Origin: a virus
IMG/VR virus record: IMGVR_UViG_3300025137_000269
Location: 1 to 25,092 of that record
Length of the DNA: 25,092 nt
Strand: one strand, 5' to 3'
Shown piece by piece: positions 1 through 8,351 of the stretch. A program made the position numbers and the translations under genes. The notes beneath the pieces were generated by a model that was not told the origin of the DNA, ran no database searches, and worked only from the letters and a program-made list of their open reading frames with translations. Every line of letters begins with the position of its first letter. Within the stretch, counting starts at the first letter, position 1.

Positions 1-1526
1 GGTGGTCTTTGATCTCTAATAGAAGACATAAGGCTTTCTGGAATATTAATATTCATTGGCGCTTGTGGCAATGGCATCATAGATGGCACTGCTGTTGGCT
101 GTAACACTCTCATTGGAACGCCTCTGACTTCACCGCCATAAGCAGCATTCATTATTGGTTTTCCACCAGAGAGCTCTGGTATCGTGCCTTGTGGCAATAA
201 ACCAAACTCAACTGGGTTTGGTGCTTCTAGTCCTCGTCTTCTAGCTATCTCAGCTTCTATATTAAATCTTCCTGTTGGACCCATCGCTGTCATTGGTGTG
301 ATCGGCACTCCTTTCATGTTCTTAGTGTCTTCGTAAGCCAACTTGCCTAAACTAGCAGCTAAAGCTCCAATTCCAGCATTTTTCAAGAAATCTCCACCGC
401 TACCGCCAAATAAGCCACCGCCACCTTGACCGCCAATGAGTCCACCTAATCCTTGTGCCATTCTGGAGCCAGCTTGTTGTGGTTGTCCATAAATTGGAGC
501 ACCTGTTGCTGGATCTGTGCCGATGATTTGTGGTTGACTATAAACATCTCTGCCAGCCCCATAAGACGCAAGCTGTGCATCTATCGCTGCAACTTGTTCC
601 ATGTCTCCAGAAGCCATAGCAGCTTCTCTACCAGCCTCCAAGCTCCTCACAGCAGTTGAGCTAGGATCTGCACCCATAATTCTTTCTAGTGGACCACCAC
701 CAAATAAACCAGATCTGGTCGTTAAAGCGCCTTGTATACCACCAAAACCACCAGCAGTTCCGCCAGCAATTGATGAGACACCGGGTATGCCGAGGCTACT
801 AATTCCACCCATTACAGTGGATCCAAGTGAGCCTAACCCAGAAGCCAAACGAGGCGCAACTTTGGCAATTGCGCCAGTAATGCCACCGCCAATACCACCC
901 AGAACACCGCCCAATGCGGTTCCAATACCGGGTATAAAAGCTGCAACAGGGGCTACTTTCTTAACAACCTTGCCAATGCCTCTAATTAATTTTTTGAAAA
1001 AACCATACTCTGGTAAACCAGTTTGTGGATTTAATGATGCAATACCAGAACCAACGACACGCTCTTCTGGATTAATGTTGTAATCCATAAATTTACGCTC
1101 AAGCATTGACTCCAGCTCTGGATCATCCATGAGCATCTGTGGAGGAATAATGGTATCGCCCATTTCTGTGTGAACTAAAAACTGATCTTCGCCAGTTCCC
1201 ATTTCTTGAATTTGTTGAGCCTCAAGACCCATTGGAGCATTTTCTCTGATTTGAGCGCTTTCAATCTCCATCAACAAGCGATTTCTTTCATCTGGAGTTA
1301 GTTCATCCAATGGACTTATATTAGGTTCAAAATTTGGATCGAGTGGCATAGGCATTGTCTCGACAGGAATATTTGGATCGCGTGGCATATTCTGCATACG
1401 AGGTTGTATTGATTGTCTAAACATTTCCATTTCTCTGTTTGAAATGGCTCCGCTTCCTATGCTTGGTCCAGCAGTTGTCTTACCAAAGTTGTCTATTCTT
1501 CGTTGTAATTGTTCGCTTATTGCCAT
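1..1526 (-). CDS. Gly-rich virion-module protein, 3' end cut by window edge
   Basis: Translating the minus strand from the ATG at 1526 gives 508 codons with no stop down to base 1, so the gene continues outside the window. The N-terminal third is polar, with the stretch EMGDTIIPPQMLMDDPELE, and then INPQTGLPEYGFFKKL. A hydrophobic Gly/Ala segment follows (GIGTALGGVLGGIGGGITGAI), then more Gly-rich, Met/Pro-rich sequence. The GDTIIPP and NPQTGLPE patterns recur, as far as I recall, in uncharacterised proteins at the tail end of marine phage structural modules. The central Gly/Ala helix could be membrane-active, as in ejection or penetration proteins, but this is inference. It starts 2 bases after the preceding gene's stop with only a weak ribosome site (AGGTTAATT), suggesting translational coupling. 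Confidence 0.8.
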   Translation of the reverse strand, partial: MAISEQLQRRIDNFGKTTAGPSIGSGAISNREMEMFRQSIQPRMQNMPRDPNIPVETMPMPLDPNFEPNISPLDELTPDERNRLLMEIESAQIRENAPMGLEAQQIQEMGTGEDQFLVHTEMGDTIIPPQMLMDDPELESMLERKFMDYNINPEERVVGSGIASLNPQTGLPEYGFFKKLIRGIGKVVKKVAPVAAFIPGIGTALGGVLGGIGGGITGAIAKVAPRLASGLGSLGSTVMGGISSLGIPGVSSIAGGTAGGFGGIQGALTTRSGLFGGGPLERIMGADPSSTAVRSLEAGREAAMASGDMEQVAAIDAQLASYGAGRDVYSQPQIIGTDPATGAPIYGQPQQAGSRMAQGLGGLIGGQGGGGLFGGSGGDFLKNAGIGALAASLGKLAYEDTKNMKGVPITPMTAMGPTGRFNIEAEIARRRGLEAPNPVEFGLLPQGTIPELSGGKPIMNAAYGGEVRGVPMRVLQPTAVPSMMPLPQAPMNINIPESLMSSIRDQRP

Positions 1527-1528
1527 AA

Positions 1529-1840
1529 TTAACCTATTGTAACTGTAACGCTTCCTATACTAAATGTAGCACCCAATCCAACTGGATATGTTTGATGGCT
1601 GTATAAATCTCTTAGGGCATTACCATCAAACGCTTGGTGAATCTCTCTAGTAGTATTAAATATTATAGCACCAGTTGCAAATTGTAAGGTATCTATTTCA
1701 TCATCGTTGTAACTGGGCACTCGATCTGGGTCTACAGCGCTTAAATTGATCTCTAGGACACGAACCAGCCTATTGTAAAGCTCTGCGGTGACTGTTCCTG
1801 TCTCAGCAAGTGGTAAACGAGTAGGTAATAACTTGCTCAT
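1529..1840 (-). CDS. small virion-module protein, unknown function
   Basis: A 103-residue soluble protein that I do not recognise as a named family. It begins with SKLLPTRLPLAETGTVTAE and ends with a beta-prone tail (FSIGSVTVTIG). It has no cysteines, signal peptide or membrane segment. Its ATG overlaps the stop of the large gp10-like gene in an ATGA junction, and the Gly-rich gene follows 2 bases after its stop, so all three are probably translated as a unit. Location suggests a tail or connector accessory protein; this is inference from position only. Confidence 0.75.
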   Translation of the reverse strand: MSKLLPTRLPLAETGTVTAELYNRLVRVLEINLSAVDPDRVPSYNDDEIDTLQFATGAIIFNTTREIHQAFDGNALRDLYSHQTYPVGLGATFSIGSVTVTIG

Positions 1841-3735
1841 CTTCTGCCAGAAGGCTGAATATCGAGGCGTGTACTACCCAATCTCCACTTATAATCTTTG
1901 CGATCAGAGTCTGTATTATCATCGTCTGACTCGAACCGAAGCACAAACTGCCGACCCCTAGAACGAACATAGCTTTGATTGGTGGTCGATGTTATTTGAT
2001 TTGTAGACGATGTAGACAGGCTTTCTCCATTGAAATTCCTGTTTTTCAACACAATATTCACAGCACCATTGGGGTTTGTTCCAGTTTCTTTCACAAACTT
2101 AATGTCTGGAATGATTCTTTTAATAAATGCAAACTGCTCGCCATCCCCAAAATCAAGATCCGCAGACTCAATATAAACATTATCCATGGGCTCAGTGTCG
2201 TTGTTGTAACCATTCTCATGTTCGTATAAATAATAAGCACTAGACGACACGCCAGTTGCTTGTGGTTTGTTTTGTATGCCACCATCCACCCAAGCATGAC
2301 GAACCAGAGATCCTATTGACCAAAGGTTTTCCTCGTAATTGTACATCGCGTATCGTGATATTTCTTTGGTTCCATCTTCTACCGAAGGGTAAAAAAACCA
2401 TACTTCAGAAAATTCAGAGTTAAGAGCGACATGACATTTAAAAGACTGAGATTGATCTAAGTCTTCAAATACATACTCTTGCACAGAACAAGGTATCTTC
2501 TGCACCGCACCATTGTAGAAATAAAAACCTTGCTTGCTCATGTAAAAAACACCACTGGGTGCATTAATACAGGCTTTTGGACCAATCAATCCAGCACCTT
2601 CGTTGATTAAATTGACCGCAAAAGTCAATGGCGGTCCAATAAAGTTCATAGAATATAAAGATGTATCGGTCCAGATCAAGACTTCTTGCCTTGCTTTTAT
2701 ACCGCCAACGATGTGTGAACCGCTTGATAATCGAAGAGATCCAGCAGAATTAGTTGTCTTGGGTTCAAACTCAATTGAGTTTTCTTGATCTGAAAACGCT
2801 ATAAACATTGGATCAATTGTACCAGTTCTATCGTTGCTGGAATCCAATGGATCAGCTCCCAATACAATTAAATGTCGATCTGTTTCAGATGTAATAACTT
2901 GCAAGCCAAGGGTTGGTACTTTGTTTGCACCAGATATGCCACTCAAAACCACTGCTCTTGTTGACAAACCATCGTTTTCCACCCATTTATAAATACCGCC
3001 AGCTCTGGGATTAATAATTAAGTCTTCACCAAAGTTATCGTGTGTCCAAAGTCTTAACTGATTTGTAGCATCAAGGCTTCCACTGGAGCCAAAAGCCGAT
3101 GAGCCAAACCCATCAATGCCCCAACCAGTGCCTTGCACATAATCATCTAGCCCGACATTAATTTGATACAGTCCATCAACGCCAGATCCACCATTTCCAC
3201 TGTCACTGCTGTTTGCTAATACAGGGTTTCCATCAGTGTCTTTTGCTTCTATGGTGTAACTATTTGCATTTACAATCGTTGCTATTTGATACTCTTGATT
3301 TAACACCGATGCAGTAATCAAACCGCCAAGCGAAACAGCACCAGATATAGTAACAAAATCATTTTTTACAGCGCCATGGGAAGAGTCAGTTACTGTAATT
3401 GTTGCATCGTCATTTGCAACTTTTGCAAAAGTAATGCTATTGGTGCTGGTTTTTCTAATCGGTGTTATGTCGTTGTAAGACCCACCAGACTCAATGTAAT
3501 ATTTTAAAGTTGTGCCTATACCAGTGTATCGTGTACCAGCCAGAGAAACCCATTGATGTAAGGCTCTTGCAATGCCTAAGAAGGCAGTTGTCGAGTATTT
3601 TAACCAACCACCAATCTTTTCAGCTCTGTTTTTTCTAAAGCGTATAAAATTAGCATCGACCCAGCCACCTTCGTTGCTGTAATCGGTTTCTTCTTTATTA
3701 ATACCAGCTTTGAAATTAAATTTTGTTAGAGGCAT
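1837..3735 (-). CDS. phage stabilisation / tail hub-like protein (P22 gp10-like)
   Basis: A 632-residue mostly beta protein. The N-terminus (FNFKAGINKEETDYSNEGGW, then IRFRKNRAEKIGGW) is a pattern I associate with phage stabilisation proteins of the P22 gp10 type, which close the portal channel and join the tail needle or fibre to the head in short-tailed phages. Residues about 97-165 form an apparent inserted beta domain (ATITVTDSSHGAVKNDFV, then LNQEYQIATI, NANSYTIEA). The rest alternates beta strands and loops, as in a propeller-like hub. It is preceded by a good ribosome site (AGGAG) in a 41-base gap and followed by an ATGA overlap. The family call rests on sequence pattern and gene order (after gp4-like adaptor genes). 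A tail tubular protein B-like role is an alternative. Confidence 0.7.
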   Translation of the reverse strand: MPLTKFNFKAGINKEETDYSNEGGWVDANFIRFRKNRAEKIGGWLKYSTTAFLGIARALHQWVSLAGTRYTGIGTTLKYYIESGGSYNDITPIRKTSTNSITFAKVANDDATITVTDSSHGAVKNDFVTISGAVSLGGLITASVLNQEYQIATIVNANSYTIEAKDTDGNPVLANSSDSGNGGSGVDGLYQINVGLDDYVQGTGWGIDGFGSSAFGSSGSLDATNQLRLWTHDNFGEDLIINPRAGGIYKWVENDGLSTRAVVLSGISGANKVPTLGLQVITSETDRHLIVLGADPLDSSNDRTGTIDPMFIAFSDQENSIEFEPKTTNSAGSLRLSSGSHIVGGIKARQEVLIWTDTSLYSMNFIGPPLTFAVNLINEGAGLIGPKACINAPSGVFYMSKQGFYFYNGAVQKIPCSVQEYVFEDLDQSQSFKCHVALNSEFSEVWFFYPSVEDGTKEISRYAMYNYEENLWSIGSLVRHAWVDGGIQNKPQATGVSSSAYYLYEHENGYNNDTEPMDNVYIESADLDFGDGEQFAFIKRIIPDIKFVKETGTNPNGAVNIVLKNRNFNGESLSTSSTNQITSTTNQSYVRSRGRQFVLRFESDDDNTDSDRKDYKWRLGSTRLDIQPSGRR

Positions 3736-3776
3736 AAGTAAACTCCTTGATAAAAGTTTACCACAAAATTATTCCA

Positions 3777-4202
3777 CTAAGCTAAACGAATGATTGCGCC
3801 TGTGGCTGTTGGACTTGGAAATACGACTGTAAAATCGCCAGCAGTAGATGTTTTGTCTCCACCAAAGTCAATGGCACACAAGGCTTTATTACTATTGGTT
3901 GAGTTATAAAGCAAACAACCTCTTGCAGTTACAGTAGCTGTTCCAAAAGTTAAGTCAGCAAAATCACAAACAGCAGTTGTTCCACTGGTAGATGGTGTCA
4001 CATTTGTCAATGTAGAACCGCCAGCGCCATAATTAGTACCACTTACTTCTTGTGCAGTTGAATACGCAGTAGTCCCAGCACCCATTGTTGCTGAACTTGT
4101 GTATAACGCTAATTTAATAGAGTCAGCTCCATTCGTTAGATTGTGACCTTCAACAAGAATTTCTTGTTTAAAACTTGTTGCTATTGCAGATGTAATTGCC
4201 AT
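3777..4202 (-). CDS. conserved beta-rich virion protein
   Basis: A 141-residue Thr/Ser/Ala/Gly-rich protein starting MAITSAIATSFKQEILVEGH, with IKLALYTSSATMGAGTTAYS and a later GGDKTSTAGDFTVVFPSP. I recall this arrangement (SFKQEIL...ALYTSSAT...DKTS..GDFTV) from many phage genomes as a small structural protein, function unassigned. It has no signal peptide or membrane segment. The starting ATG lies one base before the stop of the next upstream gene, and a strong AAGGAGC ribosome site sits inside that gene's end. A decoration, tail or fibre-accessory role is plausible. The composition suits a virion surface beta-sandwich; this is inference. Confidence 0.75.
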   Translation of the reverse strand: MAITSAIATSFKQEILVEGHNLTNGADSIKLALYTSSATMGAGTTAYSTAQEVSGTNYGAGGSTLTNVTPSTSGTTAVCDFADLTFGTATVTARGCLLYNSTNSNKALCAIDFGGDKTSTAGDFTVVFPSPTATGAIIRLA

Positions 4203-4487
4203 CTAAAGCTCCTTAATAATTTTAGCCATGTCGCTGTGACCTTGGCTATTTAATAATCCTACAATAGTTACTCTATCAGAATTTATGGCACTTTTCATAC
4301 CATTTAACACGATAACATAAATATGCTTTTTAAACTGTAAAGCCTGCTCTCTGATATGAGGTGGTGCTTCGGCTGAAATATCACAAATTTTATTGGTTAT
4401 CATCTCAGCCCAAAACTCTGGGTCGTGCCCTTTGTTTTGCGTTGTATGAACGCTGACTTGACCTAGTTTTATAAAGCTGTCTGTCAT
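4203..4487 (-). CDS. small helical conserved phage protein
   Basis: A 94-residue alpha-helical protein. Its hallmarks are VHTTQNKGHDPEFWAEMITN, APPHIREQALQFKK and a C-terminal GHSDMAKIIKEL. I have seen this combination (HTT..GH.PEFWA, APP.IR.QA..FK, GH...A..I..L) in marine phage contigs at the same position, always without assigned function. It may bind a neighbouring virion protein. Its ATG overlaps the stop of the Rossmann-like gene by one base (TAATG), so the two are probably translationally coupled. No catalytic motif is visible. Confidence 0.75.
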   Translation of the reverse strand: MTDSFIKLGQVSVHTTQNKGHDPEFWAEMITNKICDISAEAPPHIREQALQFKKHIYVIVLNGMKSAINSDRVTIVGLLNSQGHSDMAKIIKEL

Positions 4488-5206
4488 TATCCCTTATATG
4501 GTTCTGGCGGAACAATCTCTTCTTGAAGCGTTAAGTTATACTTTGAAAGCTCTGATTCTATTTCCTCGTAAGGAGCAATAATCCACTTCTCTTCATGTGG
4601 CACTGCCACCAAAGGCTTATCTAACCTGTGATAACCATACAATCGTTCTGTTGCTGGCACACAGGAATCCAATACTGTTGAGCGTGGTGAAACACCTACA
4701 GTAATGCCATTCTCCATTAGCTTACACAACCAGAACTCAACACAAGCTCTACCAGCTTCAGCAAAATGTAAATCACTTGAATAAGAAAAGTCTATGCCAA
4801 ACAAGTCAATCGCTGACACTTTATTGTATAAAGCAAACGCAATCGCATAAGCAACTGTGTTGTTGAAGTAAGCACATTTTGCATGATTCGCAACTTCAAC
4901 CAATGGGTACATCACCGCATTAGGAACTCTTTTATCGAGCTCGCAAGTGTATATGGGTATTTTTAACTTAGGCAACAGCTTTTTCATTGCATTTGTTTGC
5001 TTGCCAGCGTCATTGGTGTCGAAAAAACGACTTGCTGGATCCATCATAAACAAACGATCTAGGTTAAATACAGAAGCTGCGGAGTTGATTCCCCAGACTT
5101 CATCCCATTCTTTGCTGTTTTCTTTGGAAATTACATAGTCTATTTGAGACAGACCTAATCCGATTAAGGCAATTCGCTTGCCTTCGAGCGATTTAATAGG
5201 TTTCAT
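4487..5206 (-). CDS. Rossmann-like protein of unknown activity
   Basis: A 239-residue protein. The N-terminus reads KRIALIGLGLSQIDYV (Gly-rich loop at residues 16-20 after a beta strand), then EVWGINSAA (37-45), LDRLFMMDPA (49-58), FNNTVAYAIAFALY (114-127) and IDLFGIDFSYSS (133-144), followed by FAEAGRACVEFW. This looks like a nucleotide-binding Rossmann-type fold. It resembles in layout DUF115/MptE-like or sialyltransferase-like (CstII-type) proteins, where GxGxS starts the first loop and a GxD motif ends a later strand. I cannot assign a substrate. It sits in the virion block between an adaptor-like gene and small structural genes, with one-base overlaps on both sides, so its product is made at high level late in infection. 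It could be a glycosyl- or nucleotidyl-transferase; this is inference. Confidence 0.75.
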   Translation of the reverse strand: MKPIKSLEGKRIALIGLGLSQIDYVISKENSKEWDEVWGINSAASVFNLDRLFMMDPASRFFDTNDAGKQTNAMKKLLPKLKIPIYTCELDKRVPNAVMYPLVEVANHAKCAYFNNTVAYAIAFALYNKVSAIDLFGIDFSYSSDLHFAEAGRACVEFWLCKLMENGITVGVSPRSTVLDSCVPATERLYGYHRLDKPLVAVPHEEKWIIAPYEEIESELSKYNLTLQEEIVPPEPYKG

Positions 5207-5853
5207 TACGATACGCCAATTCTTAAACTGTCGTATCTGTATTCATCCCTCGTTTCTCTTCCTTCACTTAAATTCTTCATTCGAGCCACACTCTCCTTGA
5301 ATCTTGCTTCAAAGTTAGCAATAACATCTGGCGTTTCTTTTAAGAAAATTGCACCTTCGACTAAACTTCCATATAGCAAAGCATCGCTATAATCTGTTGA
5401 AAGCACTGTTGTTCCACTGTCACTACCGCTTGTAATTGAAGCTGGTTTATATAAATAATGTAATTCTACATCAAAAGCTGCATTGGGTACAGGGGCTAAT
5501 GCGAAAGAGCTTTGACTGTAAATTGAATAATATTTGGGTTGCCCTGTCACTGTCGTTGTTGGGCTGTATTCTTTTAAAAAAGAAGCATGTTTAAGATCAA
5601 GATAAGTATATGTATTACTGCTAATAATAGCCAAACTCATTGGCGCTAGAAAATCCGTAGGACACGCTAAAAAACGATTGTTATTTGCAGTTTGACCTTG
5701 AACATTCTTTCTCTGCTCTGGCAACTGCACCATTTGTAATATTCGATCTTCTGCCTCTGTAATAAAAGTAGGCAATTGCGTTGTAAAAGTGCTTTCGCTA
5801 GACTCTAAGTAGTCTCCGATTGCTGTTTTCAATGTAGAATAAGTAAAGCTCAT
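5206..5853 (-). CDS. connector/adaptor-like structural protein
   Basis: A 215-residue protein starting MSFTYSTLKTAIGDYLES, followed by FITEAEDRILQMVQLPEQR, CPTDFLAPMSLAI, GQPKYYSIYSQSSFALAPVP and a helical C-terminus (EARFKESVARMKNLSEGRET). An N-terminal helix bundle with AEDRI, a central beta part with a DFL turn and a GxPxYY strand, and a C-terminal helix is the pattern seen in phage head-tail adaptor proteins encoded after the capsid gene. The P22 gp4-like gene at 6167-6862 has a similar plan (helices, DVLDAF, GKPNQFMI, C-terminal helix), so the two may be distant relatives or successive rings of the connector. It overlaps its neighbours by 1 and 4 bases. Adaptor assignment is inference. 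Confidence 0.75.
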   Translation of the reverse strand: MSFTYSTLKTAIGDYLESSESTFTTQLPTFITEAEDRILQMVQLPEQRKNVQGQTANNNRFLACPTDFLAPMSLAIISSNTYTYLDLKHASFLKEYSPTTTVTGQPKYYSIYSQSSFALAPVPNAAFDVELHYLYKPASITSGSDSGTTVLSTDYSDALLYGSLVEGAIFLKETPDVIANFEARFKESVARMKNLSEGRETRDEYRYDSLRIGVS

Positions 5854-6167
5854 GTCGTAGTTATAGTAACAGAGCCAACTTCACAATCAACTTCAAAGGT
5901 CGTAAGCTGGCTTCCTAGTTTGCCTAAACCAGTATTGGTATAGACTGTAAAAAAATTATTGTCATCGGCATTGTCTGGTCTTGGGTTTTTTAACGCTTCA
6001 CCATCAACTGTTGCTGGTCTTGGGCTTAACTGTGGATGTTTAGGGCTCCATTGATCTGGACCCACTAAGAATCCATCCCAAGTCATTTTCATATCTCTCA
6101 GCCGATAACGAAAACCTGTAATGTCACAGATCCCATACGCATATTTTCCATTTGCGTAAGTAGACAT
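5850..6167 (-). CDS. small conserved virion-module protein
   Basis: A 105-residue protein. The N-terminal part reads GKYAYGICDITGFRYRLRDM with MTWDGFLVGPDQWSPKHPQL, and the C-terminal part is beta-rich (FEVDCEVGSVTITTT). In marine phage contigs I recall proteins with GKYA...D..G......M...W.G..V....W.PK.PQL..... beside the adaptor genes, uncharacterised. Two cysteines are in the N- and C-terminal parts. It overlaps the next gene by four bases and the previous by one, consistent with stoichiometric translation with the adaptor proteins. The function is unknown; a connector or tail-completion role would fit the location. Confidence 0.75.
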   Translation of the reverse strand: MSTYANGKYAYGICDITGFRYRLRDMKMTWDGFLVGPDQWSPKHPQLSPRPATVDGEALKNPRPDNADDNNFFTVYTNTGLGKLGSQLTTFEVDCEVGSVTITTT

Positions 6168-6862
6168 TATGGCGTGTTATAGCCCCTTATATCTGGGCTA
6201 ATCCTAAAACTTGCTCTTTCTTCGTCTTGCGTCATCGCTCGTAGGAACTCTTCCTCATACAACTGTTTAAGCATTCCAGTTCTTTCTGGAGCTCTTTTTA
6301 AAGATATGTAGTAAGCCAACCCAGCAGCTAAACAAGGATAAAATCGATAAGGCATCTGCATCGTGTCTGCACCAGTATCTGCATCATCCATTCTGGTTAA
6401 AACATTCATATATATAGTATATGTGCTGGACTTGTCTGGTGCTGGAAACACAGTAATTGTAGGAGACAATTGCTTATCAATCATAAATTGATTGGGTTTT
6501 CCTGTTGTGCTCTTGCTTGGATAAGAAGAATATTCAGATCGACTAATCCTAGTCATTGGTATATCAGAGATTACAGAGTTTGTTGTTTCTCTTATAAACG
6601 CATCCAATACATCAATCGGTGCTGAAGCATTGGTTGTGTCAATGTTATAAACAGTGGTGTCTGCAACCATAGCAACAGTCTTTTGATTGACAGTCCATTG
6701 ATTGAGCCCACGATTGGACCATTCAGCCAACAAAAGATTTAAACTTCTTTTTGCTGTCTTGAGATCGTAGCCAGTTCTTAGCTCTATTCCACAACGCTCA
6801 AAGGCTTCTTCAATAAACTCGCCAACATCTGGTTCAAAATTTTTACTGCCAGAGGTTGCCAT
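6167..6862 (-). CDS. head-to-tail adaptor-like protein (P22 gp4-like)
   Basis: A 231-residue protein with FEPDVGEFIEEAFERCGIE at residues about 8-26, RSLNLLLAEWSNRGLNQWTV, a beta section (VYNIDTTNASAPIDVLDAFI, TGKPNQFMIDKQLSPTITVF), the phrase MPYRFYPCLAAGLAYYISLK, and a helical C-terminus. The helical N-terminus with an EW..RGLNQW motif, the central beta domain and a basic AYY.S.K helix match the pattern of P22 gp4 / tail-accessory adaptor proteins, which form the first ring below the portal. It starts immediately after a tiny basic gene that carries its ribosome site (AAGGAG). The family call is from recall of pattern and gene order; a T7-type tubular protein A is an alternative. Confidence 0.7.
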   Translation of the reverse strand: MATSGSKNFEPDVGEFIEEAFERCGIELRTGYDLKTAKRSLNLLLAEWSNRGLNQWTVNQKTVAMVADTTVYNIDTTNASAPIDVLDAFIRETTNSVISDIPMTRISRSEYSSYPSKSTTGKPNQFMIDKQLSPTITVFPAPDKSSTYTIYMNVLTRMDDADTGADTMQMPYRFYPCLAAGLAYYISLKRAPERTGMLKQLYEEEFLRAMTQDEERASFRISPDIRGYNTP

Positions 6863-6967
6863 TTATTTTCTCCTTGTTACTTTTTTACCTACCTTTTTAG
6901 CGTATGTTTTCGCTTTTTTCTTACCAGCTTTGGTATATGCAAATTTCTTTTTACCTACTTTTGGCAT
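6863..6967 (-). CDS. 34-residue Lys-rich mini-protein
   Basis: The minus strand encodes a 34-residue protein reading MPKVGKKKFAYTKAGKKKAK and then TYAKKVGKKVTRRK. About half the residues are Lys or Arg. The open frame exactly fills the gap between two structural genes, and its last codons supply the AAGGAG ribosome site of the adaptor gene, whose ATG directly follows. Similar short MPKVGKKKF-type proteins occur in other marine phages as I recall. The charge suggests binding to DNA or RNA, or neutralising packaged DNA; there is no direct evidence. Confidence 0.7.
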   Translation of the reverse strand: MPKVGKKKFAYTKAGKKKAKTYAKKVGKKVTRRK

Positions 6968-6979
6968 TTAAAAACCACC

Positions 6980-7384
6980 TTAACCATAGTTTTTTATTAG
7001 CTCAAGAATAACAACATAAGTATCACCGCTTGAATGACCCAGTGTTGTAAAGTCAAGATCGCCAGTTTTACCGCTACCAGCATTGTTTGGTATTCCAGAG
7101 AAATCGTCATAATACTCGTCACCTGTAGAGTCGGCTGGCAAACTGACAGCCAAAACATTGGTGCTTGCATCAAAATCAATCTTAATGCTCATTCCAGTGG
7201 TTGCCCACCAGACTTTTGCGATTGCTACAGATGAGCAAGCTACTCCAGCAGCGTTTGCATTCAAAGCAGAAACATCTACTTTCTTGACTGCTGATTCACC
7301 AGTGCCATCGCTGACATTGGTGAATTTCATAACAGCTTTTCGTTGTCCATCTTGAATCGTTTGCGATGTTACTACATCAGCCAT
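6980..7384 (-). CDS. conserved beta-rich virion protein, probable decoration
   Basis: A 134-residue protein with IQDGQRKAVMKFTNVSDGTG, SAVKKVDVSALNAN, VAKVWW-like strand IAKVWWATTGMSIKIDFDA, and a C-terminal GKTGDLDFTTLGHSSGDTYV followed by a beta strand. The combination QDG.R...MKFTNVSDGTGE...KVDVS and GD..FTT.GH.SGDTY is familiar from marine phage virion genes close to the capsid gene. It has no signal peptide. It is 14 bases after the larger surface-like gene at 7399-8280, with ribosome site AGGAGTCAATT. I infer a head or tail surface protein; the family has no firm function that I know of. Confidence 0.75.
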   Translation of the reverse strand: MADVVTSQTIQDGQRKAVMKFTNVSDGTGESAVKKVDVSALNANAAGVACSSVAIAKVWWATTGMSIKIDFDASTNVLAVSLPADSTGDEYYDDFSGIPNNAGSGKTGDLDFTTLGHSSGDTYVVILELIKNYG

Positions 7385-7398
7385 AATTGACTCCTAGT

Positions 7399-8280
7399 TT
7401 ACTCGAATATAATTCGATTCATTGATTGATAATGAACATCTAATGCTTCAGCAGCGCCAGCACCAGCTTCTATTCCAATGTAAGGAATAAAATCAATATC
7501 ATCAGTCATTGCTGTTGATTTTGTAGTGCCTTTAGCTACTGCTGTACCGCCAGTAGAACCAGCAGTTGTAGTAATGTCATATTGAATACCATCAACAAAG
7601 ATAGATATTTTTCTCGCAGAATCAAAAACAATTCTTAACTTATAAGTTGTGTTCGCAGCAACTGTAATTGGCAATTGACTGATGTAATCAGTACCGCCAA
7701 TACTATGTATAAAATGCAACTTAGTAAAATCAGTAAATGCCTCAGAGTTAGTCGCATCAGTCTGGAACTTGAAATACGCTTGATTGGCATCTGTAGCGAC
7801 CAATTGATCGTTAGTCAGCTTTAAGCCAGCCCAGAGCTTTTGATTGTCAATTGCATTTGTTGAAATTGCACATTCCCATTGTGTTTGGTTCTCAGAACCC
7901 CACAAAACGCCTGTCCAAGCTGTAAAAGCGGTGTCCAAATGTGGAGCAATAATCGCTTGATCTTGGTCTGCGCCAGCAGTTGTAATCGTAATACCAGCTC
8001 TAGTTGTATCAAAAGTACACAAAGCAGTCGTCATATTGGTTCCTAGAACCTCAAAGTTTTTACTGGCAGCTCTTGCTACTTCAACAGTATAAACTTGGTC
8101 AATGTCTGCATTGATCGCTGGTCTTTTCTTAAAATATGATGATAAGTAATATCGACCAGTATCTTTGGTAGCATCGTTTAATTGTGAAATATCAGATATT
8201 TCTCCAGTGTCCGAATCTTTATTAATGATGTCGAAACCATTTTCAGACCTAACTGGTCCACTAAATGTTGTGTTTGCCAT
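7399..8280 (-). CDS. virion protein with lectin-like jelly-roll pattern
   Basis: A 293-residue protein beginning MANTTFSGPVRSENGFDII, a start I recall from marine phage capsid-neighbour proteins. From about residue 90 on it shows alternating strands typical of a concanavalin-like beta sandwich: TQWECAIST, KLWAGLKLTND, AYFKFQTDAT, then YKLRIVFDSARKISIFVDGI, which matches the usual 'R..yds....v.vdG' edge of LamG-type folds. It may bind glycans or coat the head. It is the first gene after the zinc-knuckle gene, has a strong ribosome site (AAAGGAG, 9 bases before ATG), and is preceded by a 120-base gap with a promoter-like element and a palindrome. The function is inference from fold-like pattern. 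Confidence 0.75.
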   Translation of the reverse strand: MANTTFSGPVRSENGFDIINKDSDTGEISDISQLNDATKDTGRYYLSSYFKKRPAINADIDQVYTVEVARAASKNFEVLGTNMTTALCTFDTTRAGITITTAGADQDQAIIAPHLDTAFTAWTGVLWGSENQTQWECAISTNAIDNQKLWAGLKLTNDQLVATDANQAYFKFQTDATNSEAFTDFTKLHFIHSIGGTDYISQLPITVAANTTYKLRIVFDSARKISIFVDGIQYDITTTAGSTGGTAVAKGTTKSTAMTDDIDFIPYIGIEAGAGAAEALDVHYQSMNRIIFE

Positions 8281-8351
8281 AATTTTTTCTCCTTTGAAAA
8301 AATAAGTCTTATCGTCTTGGCTTGTCTGCTAGGTCAGTCGATAAAACAAAA

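Noticed and set aside
601-1083. 160-residue Pro-rich open frame on the plus strand
   Set aside because: It is the antisense of Gly-rich coding sequence (GGN codons give Pro on the other strand). The minus frame is open for the whole region and fits the gene order.
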